Below are positions 26,397 to 36,095 of a stretch of 64,000 nucleotides of DNA, in pieces. The stretch's first letter is position 1, and the number at the start of each line of letters is the position of its first letter. The notes under the pieces were generated by a model. The model did not search any database and had not been told where the DNA came from. It was given only the letters and a program-made list of their open reading frames with translations. Both the position numbers and the translations under genes were made by a program. This stretch comes from Alkalihalobacillus sp. YIM B00296 (GTDB taxonomy: Bacteria > Bacillota > Bacilli > Bacillales > Fictibacillaceae), in NCBI RefSeq assembly GCF_020179385.1, contig NZ_JAIBLJ010000002.1, forward strand, positions 277,944 through 341,943. The letters run 5' to 3'.

Positions 26397-26432
26397 AAGC
26401 TAGAATCTTCAAGTACAAAGGACGTGTTTCGA

Positions 26433-27368
26433 TTGCGTGTTGTTAATAGTATAGCTGATTTAATAGGAGATACACCATTGGTCAAATTGAATCGTCTGCC
26501 TGATCCGAACGGGGCAGATGTTTATGTGAAATTGGAAGCATTCAATCCAAGCGGCAGCATTAAGGATCGTGCAGCCTATAACATGCTTACGGAAGCAGAA
26601 AACAAGAACCTTTTGAAAGAAGGTTCAACGATCATTGAACCGACCTCTGGAAATACCGGGATCGGGCTTGCGATGAACGCAGCGGCAAAGGGCTATAAAG
26701 CGATCATTGTGATGCCGGATACCATGACCCATGAACGAATCAACCTTTTAAAAGCCTATGGAGCAGAAGTTGTTCTTACCCCAGGTGATGATAAAATGCC
26801 AGGCGCGATTGCCAAAGCAAAAGAACTTGCTGATGAGATTCCGAACAATTACATGCCGATGCAATTCGAGAACCCTGCGAACCCGGATGCCCATCGCACG
26901 ACCACAGCAACCGAAATCCTTGAGGCAGTCAAGCAGATCGGGAAGAAATTCTCTACCTTCGTAGCGCCAGCGGGAACAGGTGGGACGATAACAGGGACGG
27001 GCGAAACGCTGAAAGAACATGTACCTGATCTCGAAATCAGTGTCGTAGAACCAGAAGGCTCTCCCGTACTGTCGGGCGGAAAGCCAGGCAAGCATAAACT
27101 AGTCGGCACAAGCCCAGGTTTCATTCCGCCGATCTTGAACCAAAACGTATATGATGAAATTATACGCATTAAAGATGAAGAGGCGATTGAAACCACTCGA
27201 AAACTGGCAAGCGAAGAAGGAATCCTCGTCGGACCTTCCTCAGGCGCTTCGGTATATGCTGCGCTTCAAGCTGCCAAGAAGCTCAGCCCCGAGGAAGTCG
27301 TCATCGCCATCACTTGTGACTCGGGTGAACGCTACTTATCAAGCGATATTTTTGATTTCAGTAAATAA
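26433..27368 (+). CDS. cysK: Cysteine synthase, CysK family
   Basis: PLP enzyme that makes cysteine from O-acetylserine and sulfide. The 311-residue protein has the lysine motif NPSGSIKDRAAYNM (Lys about 44), substrate loop TSGNTG (about 71-76), PLP phosphate loop PAGTGGTITG (about 175-185) and PSSGASVYA near the C-terminus. The TTG at 26433 is chosen because AAAGGA is 10 bases upstream and the product then opens like CysK proteins; a GTG at 26424 is only 3 bases from that site. By position this is the B. subtilis YtkP paralogue, so the main CysK may be elsewhere. Confidence 0.88.
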   Translation: MRVVNSIADLIGDTPLVKLNRLPDPNGADVYVKLEAFNPSGSIKDRAAYNMLTEAENKNLLKEGSTIIEPTSGNTGIGLAMNAAAKGYKAIIVMPDTMTHERINLLKAYGAEVVLTPGDDKMPGAIAKAKELADEIPNNYMPMQFENPANPDAHRTTTATEILEAVKQIGKKFSTFVAPAGTGGTITGTGETLKEHVPDLEISVVEPEGSPVLSGGKPGKHKLVGTSPGFIPPILNQNVYDEIIRIKDEEAIETTRKLASEEGILVGPSSGASVYAALQAAKKLSPEEVVIAITCDSGERYLSSDIFDFSK

Positions 27369-27379
27369 GATACGCTAAA

Positions 27380-27420
27380 CGAAAAGAGGCTATCCACACT
27401 TATGGAACTGCCTCTTATTT
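27380..27420. terminator. Bidirectional terminator
   Basis: AAGAGGC at 27384-27390 pairs with GCCTCTT at 27410-27416, between convergent genes; T-rich sequence follows on both strands. Confidence 0.6.
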
Positions 27421-27443
27421 CATCCTTTTATTTGTCCATCGAA

Positions 27444-28610
27444 TCAAGCAGCTACTTTATGTGGTAACAGTTTCAAGTTGACGATGAGAAGTAATAGACC
27501 GATTGTGGTCATTGTACCGAAGAAAAGATACAACGAAAATAATGAAAACGAATCATAAATTATTCCACCGAGGAACGTACTGAACCAACTGCCGAGTCCA
27601 TTCCCCATCGAGCTATATAAAGCCACTGCTGTCGCTTTCACATCACTTGGCGCTATTTCACGGACATATTGAAGTGCAGCAGGGATGAATAACCCGATTG
27701 AAAAGCCCTGGGCGATGGTCGTTGCATATACTGCAAGAAGACTAGGTTCAATAAAATAATAAAACCATCTAATTGCTGAAATAAGTGATGCCGCTATCAA
27801 GATCTTCTCAATCCCAACCTTCCGGATCCAATTGCCCGAGAACTTCATGAACGGAGCCTCACTGCCTGCAGCAAGCAAAAATGCAATTCCTACACCTGCT
27901 AACGTTCCGCCGATCTCTTGAATGTATAGTCCGAAATAAAAATTGTTCGATTGAATGGGACCAAAAACACAAAATGTGGTCAACATAAACAAAACGAATT
28001 TTGGTAATTTGAAAAGCGTTACGACTCCTGTACGCAAATCAACCTTTAAAGGATTGCTCTCTTTCGGCATCGCTGACACAAAGATGATACAAATAAATAA
28101 GGCCGCTGCAAAACAGTAAAAAATCAAACCCAGTCCTAAGGTTTCTGCAAGATTACCCATAACGTAGACAGCAATGGCAAAACCGAGAGCCCCCCATAGA
28201 CGTAAGTTTCCATAATCCTTATTTTTGGCCATCACATAGTTCAGAGTGATACTGTCAGAAACAGGTACGATTGCACTCTGGAATGTGGCAAGCATGATGG
28301 ATATCGCAATAAGACTGATATAGCTTTCCATCAACACGAATGGCAATGCGATCAAACCACTCATCGCTAATGTAAAAATGAGGACCGCCCTAGGTTTTCG
28401 AGTATAATCACAAATGATGCCCCATACCGGCTGAGCTATGATCATGACAACTGGACTGACCGACATGATTGCTCCGATCTGGGTCCCCGTCAACTGAACT
28501 TCTTGCTTCAAATAAACACTTAACAGAGGAAAGAAGGTTCCAAAACCGAAAAACATAAAAAAATAAAACAAGCTGAAATTCACAGATGCCTTTTCAAAAC
28601 GATGTTGCAT
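27444..28610 (-). CDS. MFS transporter (nucleoside/oligosaccharide symporter-like)
   Basis: 388-residue protein with about twelve membrane helices and a sequence like the LacY/NupG-like (PPP, YwbF) branch: FGFGTFFPLLSVYL at the start, AQPVWGIICDYTRKPRAVL, and GLGSWFSTFLGGIIYD in the second half. The substrate cannot be deduced. The neighbours (cysteine synthase on the other strand, pepV upstream) do not indicate a pathway. Monocistronic. Confidence 0.8.
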   Translation of the reverse strand: MQHRFEKASVNFSLFYFFMFFGFGTFFPLLSVYLKQEVQLTGTQIGAIMSVSPVVMIIAQPVWGIICDYTRKPRAVLIFTLAMSGLIALPFVLMESYISLIAISIMLATFQSAIVPVSDSITLNYVMAKNKDYGNLRLWGALGFAIAVYVMGNLAETLGLGLIFYCFAAALFICIIFVSAMPKESNPLKVDLRTGVVTLFKLPKFVLFMLTTFCVFGPIQSNNFYFGLYIQEIGGTLAGVGIAFLLAAGSEAPFMKFSGNWIRKVGIEKILIAASLISAIRWFYYFIEPSLLAVYATTIAQGFSIGLFIPAALQYVREIAPSDVKATAVALYSSMGNGLGSWFSTFLGGIIYDSFSLFSLYLFFGTMTTIGLLLLIVNLKLLPHKVAA

Positions 28611-28858
28611 TTTAGCTCTCCTGACTAATCATTCATAATGTATTAACCTCTGTCGATTGTATCGCAACTAATAAAAAAATCAATCAGGAAACTTGCTTAA
28701 TCCAGTCAGAGAGGACCAGCACATTCTTAAAAGAAAATTTTAAGACCTTTTCATGATTTTTTCGACTTACATTGCTACTTTTAGATTTTCCAACAATGAT
28801 GCGGACCCTGGAAGAGTCAAACAGAACAATGACAGCTTGTCTTTGCCGTATCATTCGT

Positions 28859-30262
28859 TCACTTGGCCAATTCGTAGATTGCTTGGGCATAGATGGCTGT
28901 GGCTTTCAGTAGATTCTCAATATCGGCGTACTCATCCTTTTGATGGGCAATTTCCGGGTCACCTGGAAATTGAGCACCAAATGCGACCCCCGCATCTAGA
29001 GAGCGTGCATAAGTCCCTCCCCCGATGGAAATCAAGTACCCTTTATCACCTGTATGTTGTTCGTACACACTCATCAACTTCTTGATCAATTCATGGTCCT
29101 TCGGTACGTGATGAGGAGTGAGATGTTCGATTTGATGCAATTCATAACCGAATTCAACGCCAACTTCTTTTAAAATCGAATTCGTCCGTTCAAAGTCATG
29201 GGAAACTGGGTAGCGCAGATTCAATCCGAATCGGCCACCTTTATCAGAAGCATAGTTCATGATTCCTGTATTCAATGTCAATGGACCTGTGATATCATCA
29301 GAGTCCTTGATGCCTAATTTTACACCTTCTGTATCATCGGTCAGACAATCATGGGCTAAACGTATGAATTTATTAGCCTCTTCATCCATAGAGTATCTTG
29401 ATAAAAAGGATGCTAAATATAAGCCTGCATTCTTCCCTTTTTCAGGCTTACTTCCATGGTACGATAGTCCTTCAACATTCAGCTTATATTGTCCATTTTC
29501 TTCTTGTACACTGCCATTCAATTCTTTGTCTTCTATAAATGAATTGAACTCTTCTATAAGTGAACCTAACCGCTGTCCTTCTAAAACAGCTTCGGCAAAA
29601 TCCGGGACCATGTTCAATCTTCTGCCGGATTCAAAGGAAACAAGATGGACGTCCCCACCTTCAGACGAACCTTGTCCTTTTCGTCTCCACTCACAATCGA
29701 ACAATCCTTTTTCTGCATAGATGATCGGAAAACTGGCATCAGGTGCAAACCCCATTGTCGGCATTTCCTCGTGTTTGAAATAATGCTTTACACAACGCCA
29801 ATTACTTTCTTCATCTGTTCCGATGATCAACCGTACCCTTCTGTTTAAATCAATCCCTAAATCTTTGATGATTTTCATCGCATAGTAGGCTGCCATTGTC
29901 GGGCCTTTATCATCGATCGCCCCTCTTGCAAATATTTTCCCGTCTCTTATTTCTGCCGCAAAAGGATCCGAGCTCCATCCATCTCCTGCCGGAACAACAT
30001 CAATATGGCAAAGGATCCCGATTGACTCTTTTCCTTTTCCAAACTCTAGATGACCCGCATAACCGTCGAGATTTTTACTCGTAAAACCATCGGATTCCCC
30101 TTTTTCCAACAAGTGCGTCAGGGTACGATGGATAACTTCCCCGAACGGCGCTCCTTCTTTAGCTGTGCCAGGGTCAAGTATACTTTCAAAATGCAGTAAG
30201 GTTTGCAAATCTTTTATGAATTCGTCTTTTCGTTGTTCAACTTCATTTTTCCAATCAATCAT
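28859..30262 (-). CDS. pepV: Dipeptidase PepV (M20 family)
   Basis: Cytoplasmic zinc dipeptidase of 467 residues. Ligands in order: GILCHIDVVPAG (His, about 83-93), ARGAIDDKGP (Asp, about 112-121), GTDEESNW (Glu pair, about 150-157), APDASFP (Asp, about 173) and a C-terminal GGGTYARSL with the final His in EIAHQKDE. Length is as in PepV. It is separated by only 19 bases from the upstream potassium-channel gene, so the two may be cotranscribed. AAGGAGTGGAGG precedes the start. Confidence 0.92.
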   Translation of the reverse strand: MIDWKNEVEQRKDEFIKDLQTLLHFESILDPGTAKEGAPFGEVIHRTLTHLLEKGESDGFTSKNLDGYAGHLEFGKGKESIGILCHIDVVPAGDGWSSDPFAAEIRDGKIFARGAIDDKGPTMAAYYAMKIIKDLGIDLNRRVRLIIGTDEESNWRCVKHYFKHEEMPTMGFAPDASFPIIYAEKGLFDCEWRRKGQGSSEGGDVHLVSFESGRRLNMVPDFAEAVLEGQRLGSLIEEFNSFIEDKELNGSVQEENGQYKLNVEGLSYHGSKPEKGKNAGLYLASFLSRYSMDEEANKFIRLAHDCLTDDTEGVKLGIKDSDDITGPLTLNTGIMNYASDKGGRFGLNLRYPVSHDFERTNSILKEVGVEFGYELHQIEHLTPHHVPKDHELIKKLMSVYEQHTGDKGYLISIGGGTYARSLDAGVAFGAQFPGDPEIAHQKDEYADIENLLKATAIYAQAIYELAK

Positions 30263-30281
30263 GCGTCAGCCCCTCCACTCC

Positions 30282-31295
30282 TTATGAAGTCTGTATTCTT
30301 TCATACGTTTCTTTGTCACAGATGACGAACAACCTGGCATGATTTGGAAGGGCATCATTCATCCTACGATTGATATCCATTTTATCCCCATCAGCAATCA
30401 AGGTTGCTCCCTCCTCTATCAAATCATCAAAAGCTTGTTTATATGTCTTCCAATGCGGTTTGTTGTCAATTTCATACAGATTATCTCCAATGCCTCGACT
30501 CATCAGCTGGCTGTATATTTTTGAGATGCCATTCGTAAGCGCCGTCCGGACAGCGAGTCGAGAAATCGTTTCGTTTGATAAGATGAACTCGTCTACTTTC
30601 ACATGTCTGAAATTTTGAATATGGCTTTCATTTAAAATTTCTACTGTACTATGAATTTCTGGTGAAAGTCTTTCGATCGTTGTTACAATCAACAGTGTTT
30701 TTCCATCTGTTAGCAGAGGATCCTTGATGGTATCGTCTGCAAAAAGCAATACTGACTTGGCACCTGGTAGGTTTGCTTGCAGAAGCACTTCTTCCCTGGT
30801 TGCATCCCCTTGTATGTAATGTACGTTTTCATGCAAATAAGGTGTCTTAGGTAATTGATCAATAATGACAACCTCCTTGATCGCTTCTGATTGTAAGATC
30901 TCTTCTATCGCAAAGCGCGCCTTTTGCGACCAACCAATGATTACAATATGTCCCTCTTCTTTATAGGCCAACAACCCTTCCTCCTTCCTGCGTCTGATCA
31001 TTCCGAAGCCATCTACCACTTTTCCGATGACTACCCCGATCAATCCGATTCCGACTATGTAAAGAAATACCGCATAAATCCTACCACCGACTGAACTTGG
31101 ATAGAAATCACCATACCCCACAGTCGTTACAGTGGTCATCACCCACCAGAACGCATCAAATGGATTGGAAAACGTTTCAGGCTCGATCAACCCCATCATC
31201 AATGTGCTTCCTAGGATCAGGATAAGGCTCGATAAAAATATGAACCATGTATTCAGTTTGATTACCTGGACCCAAAATCGTTTTATTAAATACAC
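30282..31295 (-). CDS. Potassium channel family protein with TrkA-N domain
   Basis: 337-residue K+ channel of the two-membrane-helix type: TM1 near 14-34, pore loop with filter TVGYGDFYP (about 60-68) and TM2 near 75-95, then a cytoplasmic RCK/TrkA-N domain (GHIVIIGWSQKARFAIEEIL) for ligand gating. It resembles B. subtilis YugO in architecture. The GTG at 31295 is chosen for GGAGG 6 bases upstream; the long ORF adds 14 residues. Pairing with pepV is by proximity only. Confidence 0.85.
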   Translation of the reverse strand: MYLIKRFWVQVIKLNTWFIFLSSLILILGSTLMMGLIEPETFSNPFDAFWWVMTTVTTVGYGDFYPSSVGGRIYAVFLYIVGIGLIGVVIGKVVDGFGMIRRRKEEGLLAYKEEGHIVIIGWSQKARFAIEEILQSEAIKEVVIIDQLPKTPYLHENVHYIQGDATREEVLLQANLPGAKSVLLFADDTIKDPLLTDGKTLLIVTTIERLSPEIHSTVEILNESHIQNFRHVKVDEFILSNETISRLAVRTALTNGISKIYSQLMSRGIGDNLYEIDNKPHWKTYKQAFDDLIEEGATLIADGDKMDINRRMNDALPNHARLFVICDKETYERIQTS

Positions 31296-31631
31296 CGGCT
31301 TCCTCCTTCCTTTTCGACAATAACATACAAATTTCACATGAACACTTTGAATTATTCACAGAATTATTATACAATATTTCTAACTAGGAGGTGGGGGAAG
31401 GCGATTATCCGATATCCACTCGAAAATAAGAAGTACAGTGGAATTAGACGAAGGTCTGGTTTTGAAAGACAGTCAGTCACATCTCTTAATCTTCAGTTTC
31501 CTTGGTAAGAGGTATTGTCATGTGTATCTGAACGATTAATTTTTTGAATATTTCAACAGAATCTTAATATTCATTTAATAATCAGCCTATACACTGTATA
31601 TGTAAGTGTAAAAAAGGTAAGGAGTGGTTGT
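31296..31631. other. Intergenic region, no feature recognised
   Basis: About 330 bases between divergent genes. It must hold promoters of the potassium channel and ytzE but I could not place them with confidence; no repeat, RNA motif or small ORF was recognised. Confidence 0.5.
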
Positions 31632-31850
31632 TTGAGTCCTTCGACTGAACGTATGTTGAACCGTGTAAAAGCAATTTATATGTTTATTCACGAAAGTGGT
31701 ACGGTCACAACACAACAGCTTGTCGACGAATTCGGTACGACGCAAAGAACGATTCAGCGAGATTTAAACGTACTAACGTATAATAACCTGGTGTCAAGCC
31801 CTACAAGAGGAAAATGGAAAACAACATCTAAAAAAGTGAAATTGGCATAA
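31632..31850 (+). CDS. ytzE: DeoR-type winged-helix protein YtzE
   Basis: 72-residue DNA-binding protein made of only the HTH domain of the DeoR family: TVTTQQLVDEFGTTQRTIQRDLNVLTYNNLV. Very close in length and pattern to B. subtilis YtzE. It lacks the effector-binding domain of full DeoR regulators. TTG start with AAGGAG 7 bases upstream, and a strong terminator follows. Targets unknown. Confidence 0.88.
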   Translation: MSPSTERMLNRVKAIYMFIHESGTVTTQQLVDEFGTTQRTIQRDLNVLTYNNLVSSPTRGKWKTTSKKVKLA

Positions 31851-31857
31851 TTGTAAT

Positions 31858-31892
31858 GGAACGGGTTCCCCATCCTGTGGGAGACCCGTTTT
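31858..31892 (+). terminator. Intrinsic terminator of ytzE
   Basis: ACGGGTTCCCC pairs with GGGAGACCCGT (bulged), then a run of seven T, just after the ytzE stop. Confidence 0.8.
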
Positions 31893-31959
31893 TTTCTTTT
31901 ATAAAAAGGCTGTAAATCATGTTGTTGATCATTTTTTTATGCGAAAATCACGACACGCT

Positions 31960-32060
31960 TGCAGAGAAGCAAGCCAAACGAAACCCCATAGCTAGGAACG
32001 GTAAGGGAGGTTGCGGATCACCTACGGAAAGAGAGTGAAATTCCAAGATATCTAACAGAG
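31960..32060 (+). repeat. Degenerate intergenic repeat fragment
   Basis: A GGTTGCGGATCACCTACGGAAAGAGAGTGAAATTCC block resembles the last part of the region after family A copy 1 (CCGTGGAAAGGAAGTGAAATCC at 150-171), preceded by a small stem GCTTGC-AGA-GAAGC-like sequence. Similarity is partial, so this is a weak call. The rest of 31893-32154 holds nothing I recognise. Confidence 0.3.
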
Positions 32061-32154
32061 CTTAATAAAAAAAGAGAACACAATAATTTAGATTAAAACC
32101 ACGGTTTTTTTCTACATGTTTTCCAGAACGGTGTGATTCAGACACTTGTGGGTG

Positions 32155-32787
32155 TCAACCAATGATTTCATTCACACTATCTACAAGATGATCTTTGAAG
32201 TGGTTCGGCACAATAATTTCTTCTAGTCCCCAGTCCATCGTTTCTTTAAGCCGGAGAAACCTGTTTTCCTCAGACACAAGCTTCGCCCAAAACCCATCTG
32301 CAAGCGCTAACCCTACGACTCTGCGTGTTTCCCAATCAATCACGACATCGATCACTTTTCCTAGTGTCTCATCGCTATTTGTTTTGACCTTTTTTCCGAT
32401 GATCGCTGAAGTTGCGATTGAATCGACAGGATCATGCAGCTGTTGATCAATACCGCCTATTTTCACATAATGCTCTGTCACCTCTATGACATCGTTGAAA
32501 GAGACATACCGTGTTTCTTTGTTGTAACTTTTTGATATGGAATCTTCTCCTGTAATGGGAGGGGTATTCGTAGCAGTCTGTCCGCCTGCACTATTGATGA
32601 CATTATCCATTGATGTCTCGATCTTGTTCTGGCTATCGTACTTTTCAGGGTTCTTCTCGATAAAGAGAAGGTAATCTAAATCGTACGTTTTCTTGTTAAG
32701 AAGCAAATCGTCCACCTTTGTTTTTGACTCTTCATCATCAGCCGTAATGATTTTATGATTCAGAATATCTTTACCGAATATAAGCAT
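32155..32787 (-). CDS. PRC-barrel domain protein
   Basis: 210-residue soluble protein with two PRC-barrel-like halves: an N-terminal one with DILNHKIITADDEESKTKVDDLL, a variable linker (about 65-110), and a C-terminal one with IIGKKVKTNSDETLGKVIDVVIDWETRRVVGLALADG. PRC barrels often bind RNA or photosystem parts; in Bacilli such proteins are usually of unknown role. No signal or membrane segment. It lies downstream of the pseudouridine synthase gene in the same direction, 63 bases away. Confidence 0.75.
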   Translation of the reverse strand: MLIFGKDILNHKIITADDEESKTKVDDLLLNKKTYDLDYLLFIEKNPEKYDSQNKIETSMDNVINSAGGQTATNTPPITGEDSISKSYNKETRYVSFNDVIEVTEHYVKIGGIDQQLHDPVDSIATSAIIGKKVKTNSDETLGKVIDVVIDWETRRVVGLALADGFWAKLVSEENRFLRLKETMDWGLEEIIVPNHFKDHLVDSVNEIIG

Positions 32788-32850
32788 GTAAATTCTCCTT
32801 TTTTACAAGTATGTTCAGGTTAATACCCTTCTATAACGGGTATAAAACTC

Positions 32851-33573
32851 TCAAGGACTTGGAGAATCTTTTTCAAGCATTTCAATCTCTTGTGGGGTCA
32901 ACAAGCGAGATTGCCCTGGTAAAAGAGACGGGTCCAATTTCACTGATCCCATTTGCAGTCTTTTTAAATAAAGAACTCTTTTACCAACCGCTTCGAACAT
33001 CCTTTTTACCTGGTGGAATTTCCCTTCTGTAATGACTAATTCAATTTCAGAATGAACACCGCTTGAGAGTATGGCCAGTTCTGCAGGCTTTGTTACATAT
33101 CCATCATCGAGCTCCACCCCTTTTTCAAACATCCTACGATCCTTTTCTGTTACCCTTCCATCGATTTTGGCATAATACGTTTTCGGCACATGTTTTTTCG
33201 GAGCAAGCAGCCGGTGGGAAAGCTGGCCATCGTTCGTCAAAATCAACAAACCTTCTGTATCTCTATCCAGTCTCCCTACAGGAAATGGTTTATGGGAATC
33301 AAATTCATCCGCCAGAAGATCAACGACTGTCTTATGAATCTTGTCATCAGTAGCCGAAATGACTCCGGCCGGTTTATTCATCATGAGATACACATGTTTT
33401 ACATAATGTACGACTTCACCGCTGACAGAAATCGTATCCGACTCAGGTTCAACGTGGGATTTTCCATCCTTCACGATTTCACCATTCACTTCAACAAGAC
33501 CATTCTTCAGGAGTTTCTTGACGTCTTTTCGACTCCCATAGTTCATATTTGCTAATAATTTATCAATTCTCAC
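32851..33573 (-). CDS. RsuA-family 16S rRNA pseudouridine synthase (YtzG-like)
   Basis: 240-residue enzyme with an N-terminal S4 RNA-binding domain (RIDKLLANMNYGSRKDVKKLL, about 2-22) and the pseudouridine synthase domain with catalytic aspartate in VGRLDRDTEGLLILTNDG (about 100-117), MNKPAGV and EGKFHQVKRM. RsuA forms pseudouridine in 16S rRNA; the position is inferred by family. The GTG at 33573 follows GGGAGGG by 7 bases; the extended ORF upstream is not real. Divergent from the DUF6884 gene. Confidence 0.9.
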   Translation of the reverse strand: MRIDKLLANMNYGSRKDVKKLLKNGLVEVNGEIVKDGKSHVEPESDTISVSGEVVHYVKHVYLMMNKPAGVISATDDKIHKTVVDLLADEFDSHKPFPVGRLDRDTEGLLILTNDGQLSHRLLAPKKHVPKTYYAKIDGRVTEKDRRMFEKGVELDDGYVTKPAELAILSSGVHSEIELVITEGKFHQVKRMFEAVGKRVLYLKRLQMGSVKLDPSLLPGQSRLLTPQEIEMLEKDSPSP

Positions 33574-33627
33574 GAAAAAACCCTCCCAGCAACTGTAAAA
33601 ATATAGCTTATTTTTTCTACATGAGTG

Positions 33628-33633
33628 TATAAT
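33628..33633 (+). promoter_or_regulatory. Probable -10 element of the DUF6884 gene
   Basis: Perfect TATAAT 32 bases before the start codon, in the divergent gap with the pseudouridine synthase gene. No clear -35. Confidence 0.35.
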
Positions 33634-33665
33634 AAGGTGAAAATAGTCCAAAAGGAGGAGTACCT

Positions 33666-34109
33666 TTGAAACAATCAATCGGGTTGCTCGCTACAGGAAG
33701 AAAAAAATTGGACCATCCAGCACCAGTGCTTGAATTTTATACAAGCCCATTGTTCCAAAAATCTGTGCAATATGCAAAAGAACATTATGTTCGTTTTTAC
33801 TTTTATAATGCAAAAGACGGGCTTCTTGTACCTGATCAAAAATTAGAACCATATGACTTATCCATCAAGACATTTTCAATTATGGAGAAAAAAGTCTGGG
33901 CTCGGAAGGTGATCGAAACGTTCATGCAGTATGAATCACCAGAGGATGTGATCGTCCATCTACATGGAGGAAAAGTATATCGTGACCATCTGGAACCGCA
34001 GCTTGAGCTGAAAGGGTATGAATATAACATTCCAATGAAAGGACTGGGAATCGGCCAACAGCTTGCATGGTTTGATGAACAGCTGGGCAGTTCGGATTCT
34101 GATGAATGA
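33666..34109 (+). CDS. DUF6884-like protein
   Basis: 147-residue cytoplasmic protein with IGLLATGRKKLDHPAPVLEFY, YVRFYFYNAKDGLLVPDQKLEPYDLSI and a C-terminal HLHGGKVYRDHL. This matches the DUF6884 type, a domain often found near or within nucleic-acid-modifying proteins, but the function is not established. GGAGG-like site before the TTG start. It lies alone between a pseudouridine synthase and murJ. Confidence 0.7.
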   Translation: MKQSIGLLATGRKKLDHPAPVLEFYTSPLFQKSVQYAKEHYVRFYFYNAKDGLLVPDQKLEPYDLSIKTFSIMEKKVWARKVIETFMQYESPEDVIVHLHGGKVYRDHLEPQLELKGYEYNIPMKGLGIGQQLAWFDEQLGSSDSDE

Positions 34110-34135
34110 ATATCCGATAGTTTAGGACAAAAGAA

Positions 34136-34158
34136 GAAGGCCTTAAAAGAAGGCCTTA
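34136..34158 (-). terminator. Terminator of murJ
   Basis: Two copies of the self-complementary AAGGCCTT (34138-34145 and 34150-34157) pair with a 4-base loop; TTCTTCTTTT follows on the minus strand. It overlaps the murJ stop. Confidence 0.6.
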
Positions 34159-35796
34159 ATTTGAGCGAGCTTTTTTACGTTTGAACAAACGATCGACCCG
34201 ATCCCCGAATATGTGTTGTAACAGCCCAGAGAAGTAGCTCATATACAAATAAACTCCTGCTCCTGCTAAAACACTTATCATCAATACGGATAGGGAAGTG
34301 AACGTACTATTGTAATTTGTACCTACGATCGCTTCTACTCCCCATTTGACAAGTATGACTGCAATGACCATCAGTCCGATGAACATTCCAATCAAAATCG
34401 AGCGTTTATAAACTGGTCGGAATTGATATTTTGCATATCGCTTGATAATCAATGCATTGATCACAATCGATAGTAGATAGCCTAAGTTTGTCCCTATGAT
34501 CGCCCCAACAATACCGAAGTTTGCAATCAATATATAGTTCAAACTCAACTTCACAAATATACCCATCAACAAACTATAGACTGCAAATCGCTGTTTGTTG
34601 ATTCCCTGGAGGATTGCGGCCGTCACCGTGAACAGTGCAAACACGATTGCTGTTGGTGCATACCACGAAAGGACCATGCCGCCGATCTCAATGTTTTTTG
34701 AAAACAATAACGAGTAAGCTGGCAATCCGAGTAAAGCCAGTCCAACACCTGCTGGAACAGTTAAGAACAAAACCATCTCGAATATTTTTGTGATTTGACT
34801 TTGCAATATAGGAAAGTCTTTTTTTGTATACAATGTCGTGATCAATGGAATGACCGTCAACGCCAATCCAGTCGCTATGGAGACCGGAATCATGATCAAT
34901 TTTTGGGAATAGGTCTGTAACACTGCATAATACGATTCCGCAGTCGCCAGATCATAGCCAAATCCCCTTTGCAGTGCCTTATTGACCGTAACCATATCGA
35001 TCACTTGGTAGAGGGGTATCGCCAATCCAACCGCAACGAATGGAATCGCATACCGGATTAATTCCTTATACATTTTCGGTAACGAAATTTTGTGGTCTAC
35101 ACTATTTTTCAACAATTTATCCAAATGGGGCTTCCGTCTTTTCCAATACCATAGCAGAACGATTAATGACGCCAGTGCCCCGATGAATGCAGCGAACGTA
35201 GCAAAACCTACTGCTGTACTTACTTCCCCTTTGAATACGATCATGACTAAAAATGCACTGATCAGGATGAATCCGATCCTCACGACCTGCTCGATCACCT
35301 GCGAAAGTCCTGTAGGGCCCATTGACTGGAATCCCTGGAAATATCCTCTGACCAAGCTCATGATCGGAACGATGATGAGAGCCGTAGAAACTAGCCGGAT
35401 CACCATGGTCACGTCTTCCATCGAGTTCCCCCTGCCTGCTCCTCTGCTTACCAATATGCCCGCAATCCATTCGGCCAAGGAGAACAATAGGAGAAAAGCA
35501 AAGAAACCACTGATTGACATAACTATAAGACCAGACCTTAAAAGGCGTCTTCCGGTTACATAATCCCCTAAAGCGTTGTATTTGGATACGAACTTCGAGA
35601 CAGCTAGCGGCAGCCCTAATGTCGAAATGCTCAAGAAGACCGTATAAGGCGTGTAAGCATAACTATATAGCGCCCCTCCGGATACTTCTTCCGTTTCGAC
35701 TAACCATTCAAACGGGATGACAAAAATCAGTCCTAGAAATTTAGAAAAGAAAGTAGCCGCTGTAAGAATCAACGTGCCACGTATCAACTTTGACAT
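34156..35796 (-). CDS. murJ: Lipid II flippase MurJ (YtgP)
   Basis: 546-residue multipass protein of the MOP flippase superfamily with about fourteen helices (MVTVNKALQRGFGYDLATAE, VSIATGLALTVIPLITTL). B. subtilis YtgP is the MurJ-type lipid II flippase, so a role in moving peptidoglycan precursors across the membrane is likely. SpoVB and related flippases share the fold, so the paralogue identity is inferred from the neighbours (ytfP region). The ATG at 35796 is preferred to the TTG at 35808. Confidence 0.85.
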   Translation of the reverse strand: MSKLIRGTLILTAATFFSKFLGLIFVIPFEWLVETEEVSGGALYSYAYTPYTVFLSISTLGLPLAVSKFVSKYNALGDYVTGRRLLRSGLIVMSISGFFAFLLLFSLAEWIAGILVSRGAGRGNSMEDVTMVIRLVSTALIIVPIMSLVRGYFQGFQSMGPTGLSQVIEQVVRIGFILISAFLVMIVFKGEVSTAVGFATFAAFIGALASLIVLLWYWKRRKPHLDKLLKNSVDHKISLPKMYKELIRYAIPFVAVGLAIPLYQVIDMVTVNKALQRGFGYDLATAESYYAVLQTYSQKLIMIPVSIATGLALTVIPLITTLYTKKDFPILQSQITKIFEMVLFLTVPAGVGLALLGLPAYSLLFSKNIEIGGMVLSWYAPTAIVFALFTVTAAILQGINKQRFAVYSLLMGIFVKLSLNYILIANFGIVGAIIGTNLGYLLSIVINALIIKRYAKYQFRPVYKRSILIGMFIGLMVIAVILVKWGVEAIVGTNYNSTFTSLSVLMISVLAGAGVYLYMSYFSGLLQHIFGDRVDRLFKRKKARSN

Positions 35797-35945
35797 ATAA
35801 CGTTCCAACTCCCAAATGCCATTTCGTATAATCCCATGTATTTTACCATAGTATTATAGCTTTCGCTAAAGCTTTTCCTTCCCTTGAATGAAGCGATAAA
35901 ACACTTTCTTCAGTAAAAGTGCAACTAAGGCTCATCCTACACCAA

Positions 35946-36095
35946 AGGCTTGGATCACTTCATTCCTCCTGCGGCAGCGACACATTGATTTAGGTCGAAG
36001 TGTTTAACCCACGCAGAACCGAACTTTGTTTGGTTCGAGCCTCCTCGTCGGACTTCCAGTGACCTTCGTTCCTGATCCTGGCGTTTGCGCTCTTA
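35946..36095 (+). repeat. Dispersed intergenic repeat, family A, copy 3
   Basis: Shares CATTCCTCCTGCGGCAGCGACACATTGATTTA, ACCCACGCAGAACCGAACTTTGTTTGGTTCGAGCCTCCTCGTCGG and TTCCAGTGACCTTCG with copies 1 and 2, but the central ACATCTTATGTG segment is replaced by GGTCGAAGTGTTTA. It runs up to the stop codon of the gene at 36093. Confidence 0.75.

Noticed and set aside
28684-28854. Small minus-strand ORF after pepV (about 56 codons, starting MIRQRQAVIVLF)
   Set aside because: No good ribosome binding site, overlap with the pepV end in the longer form, and no recognisable family. It could be real but I cannot support it.
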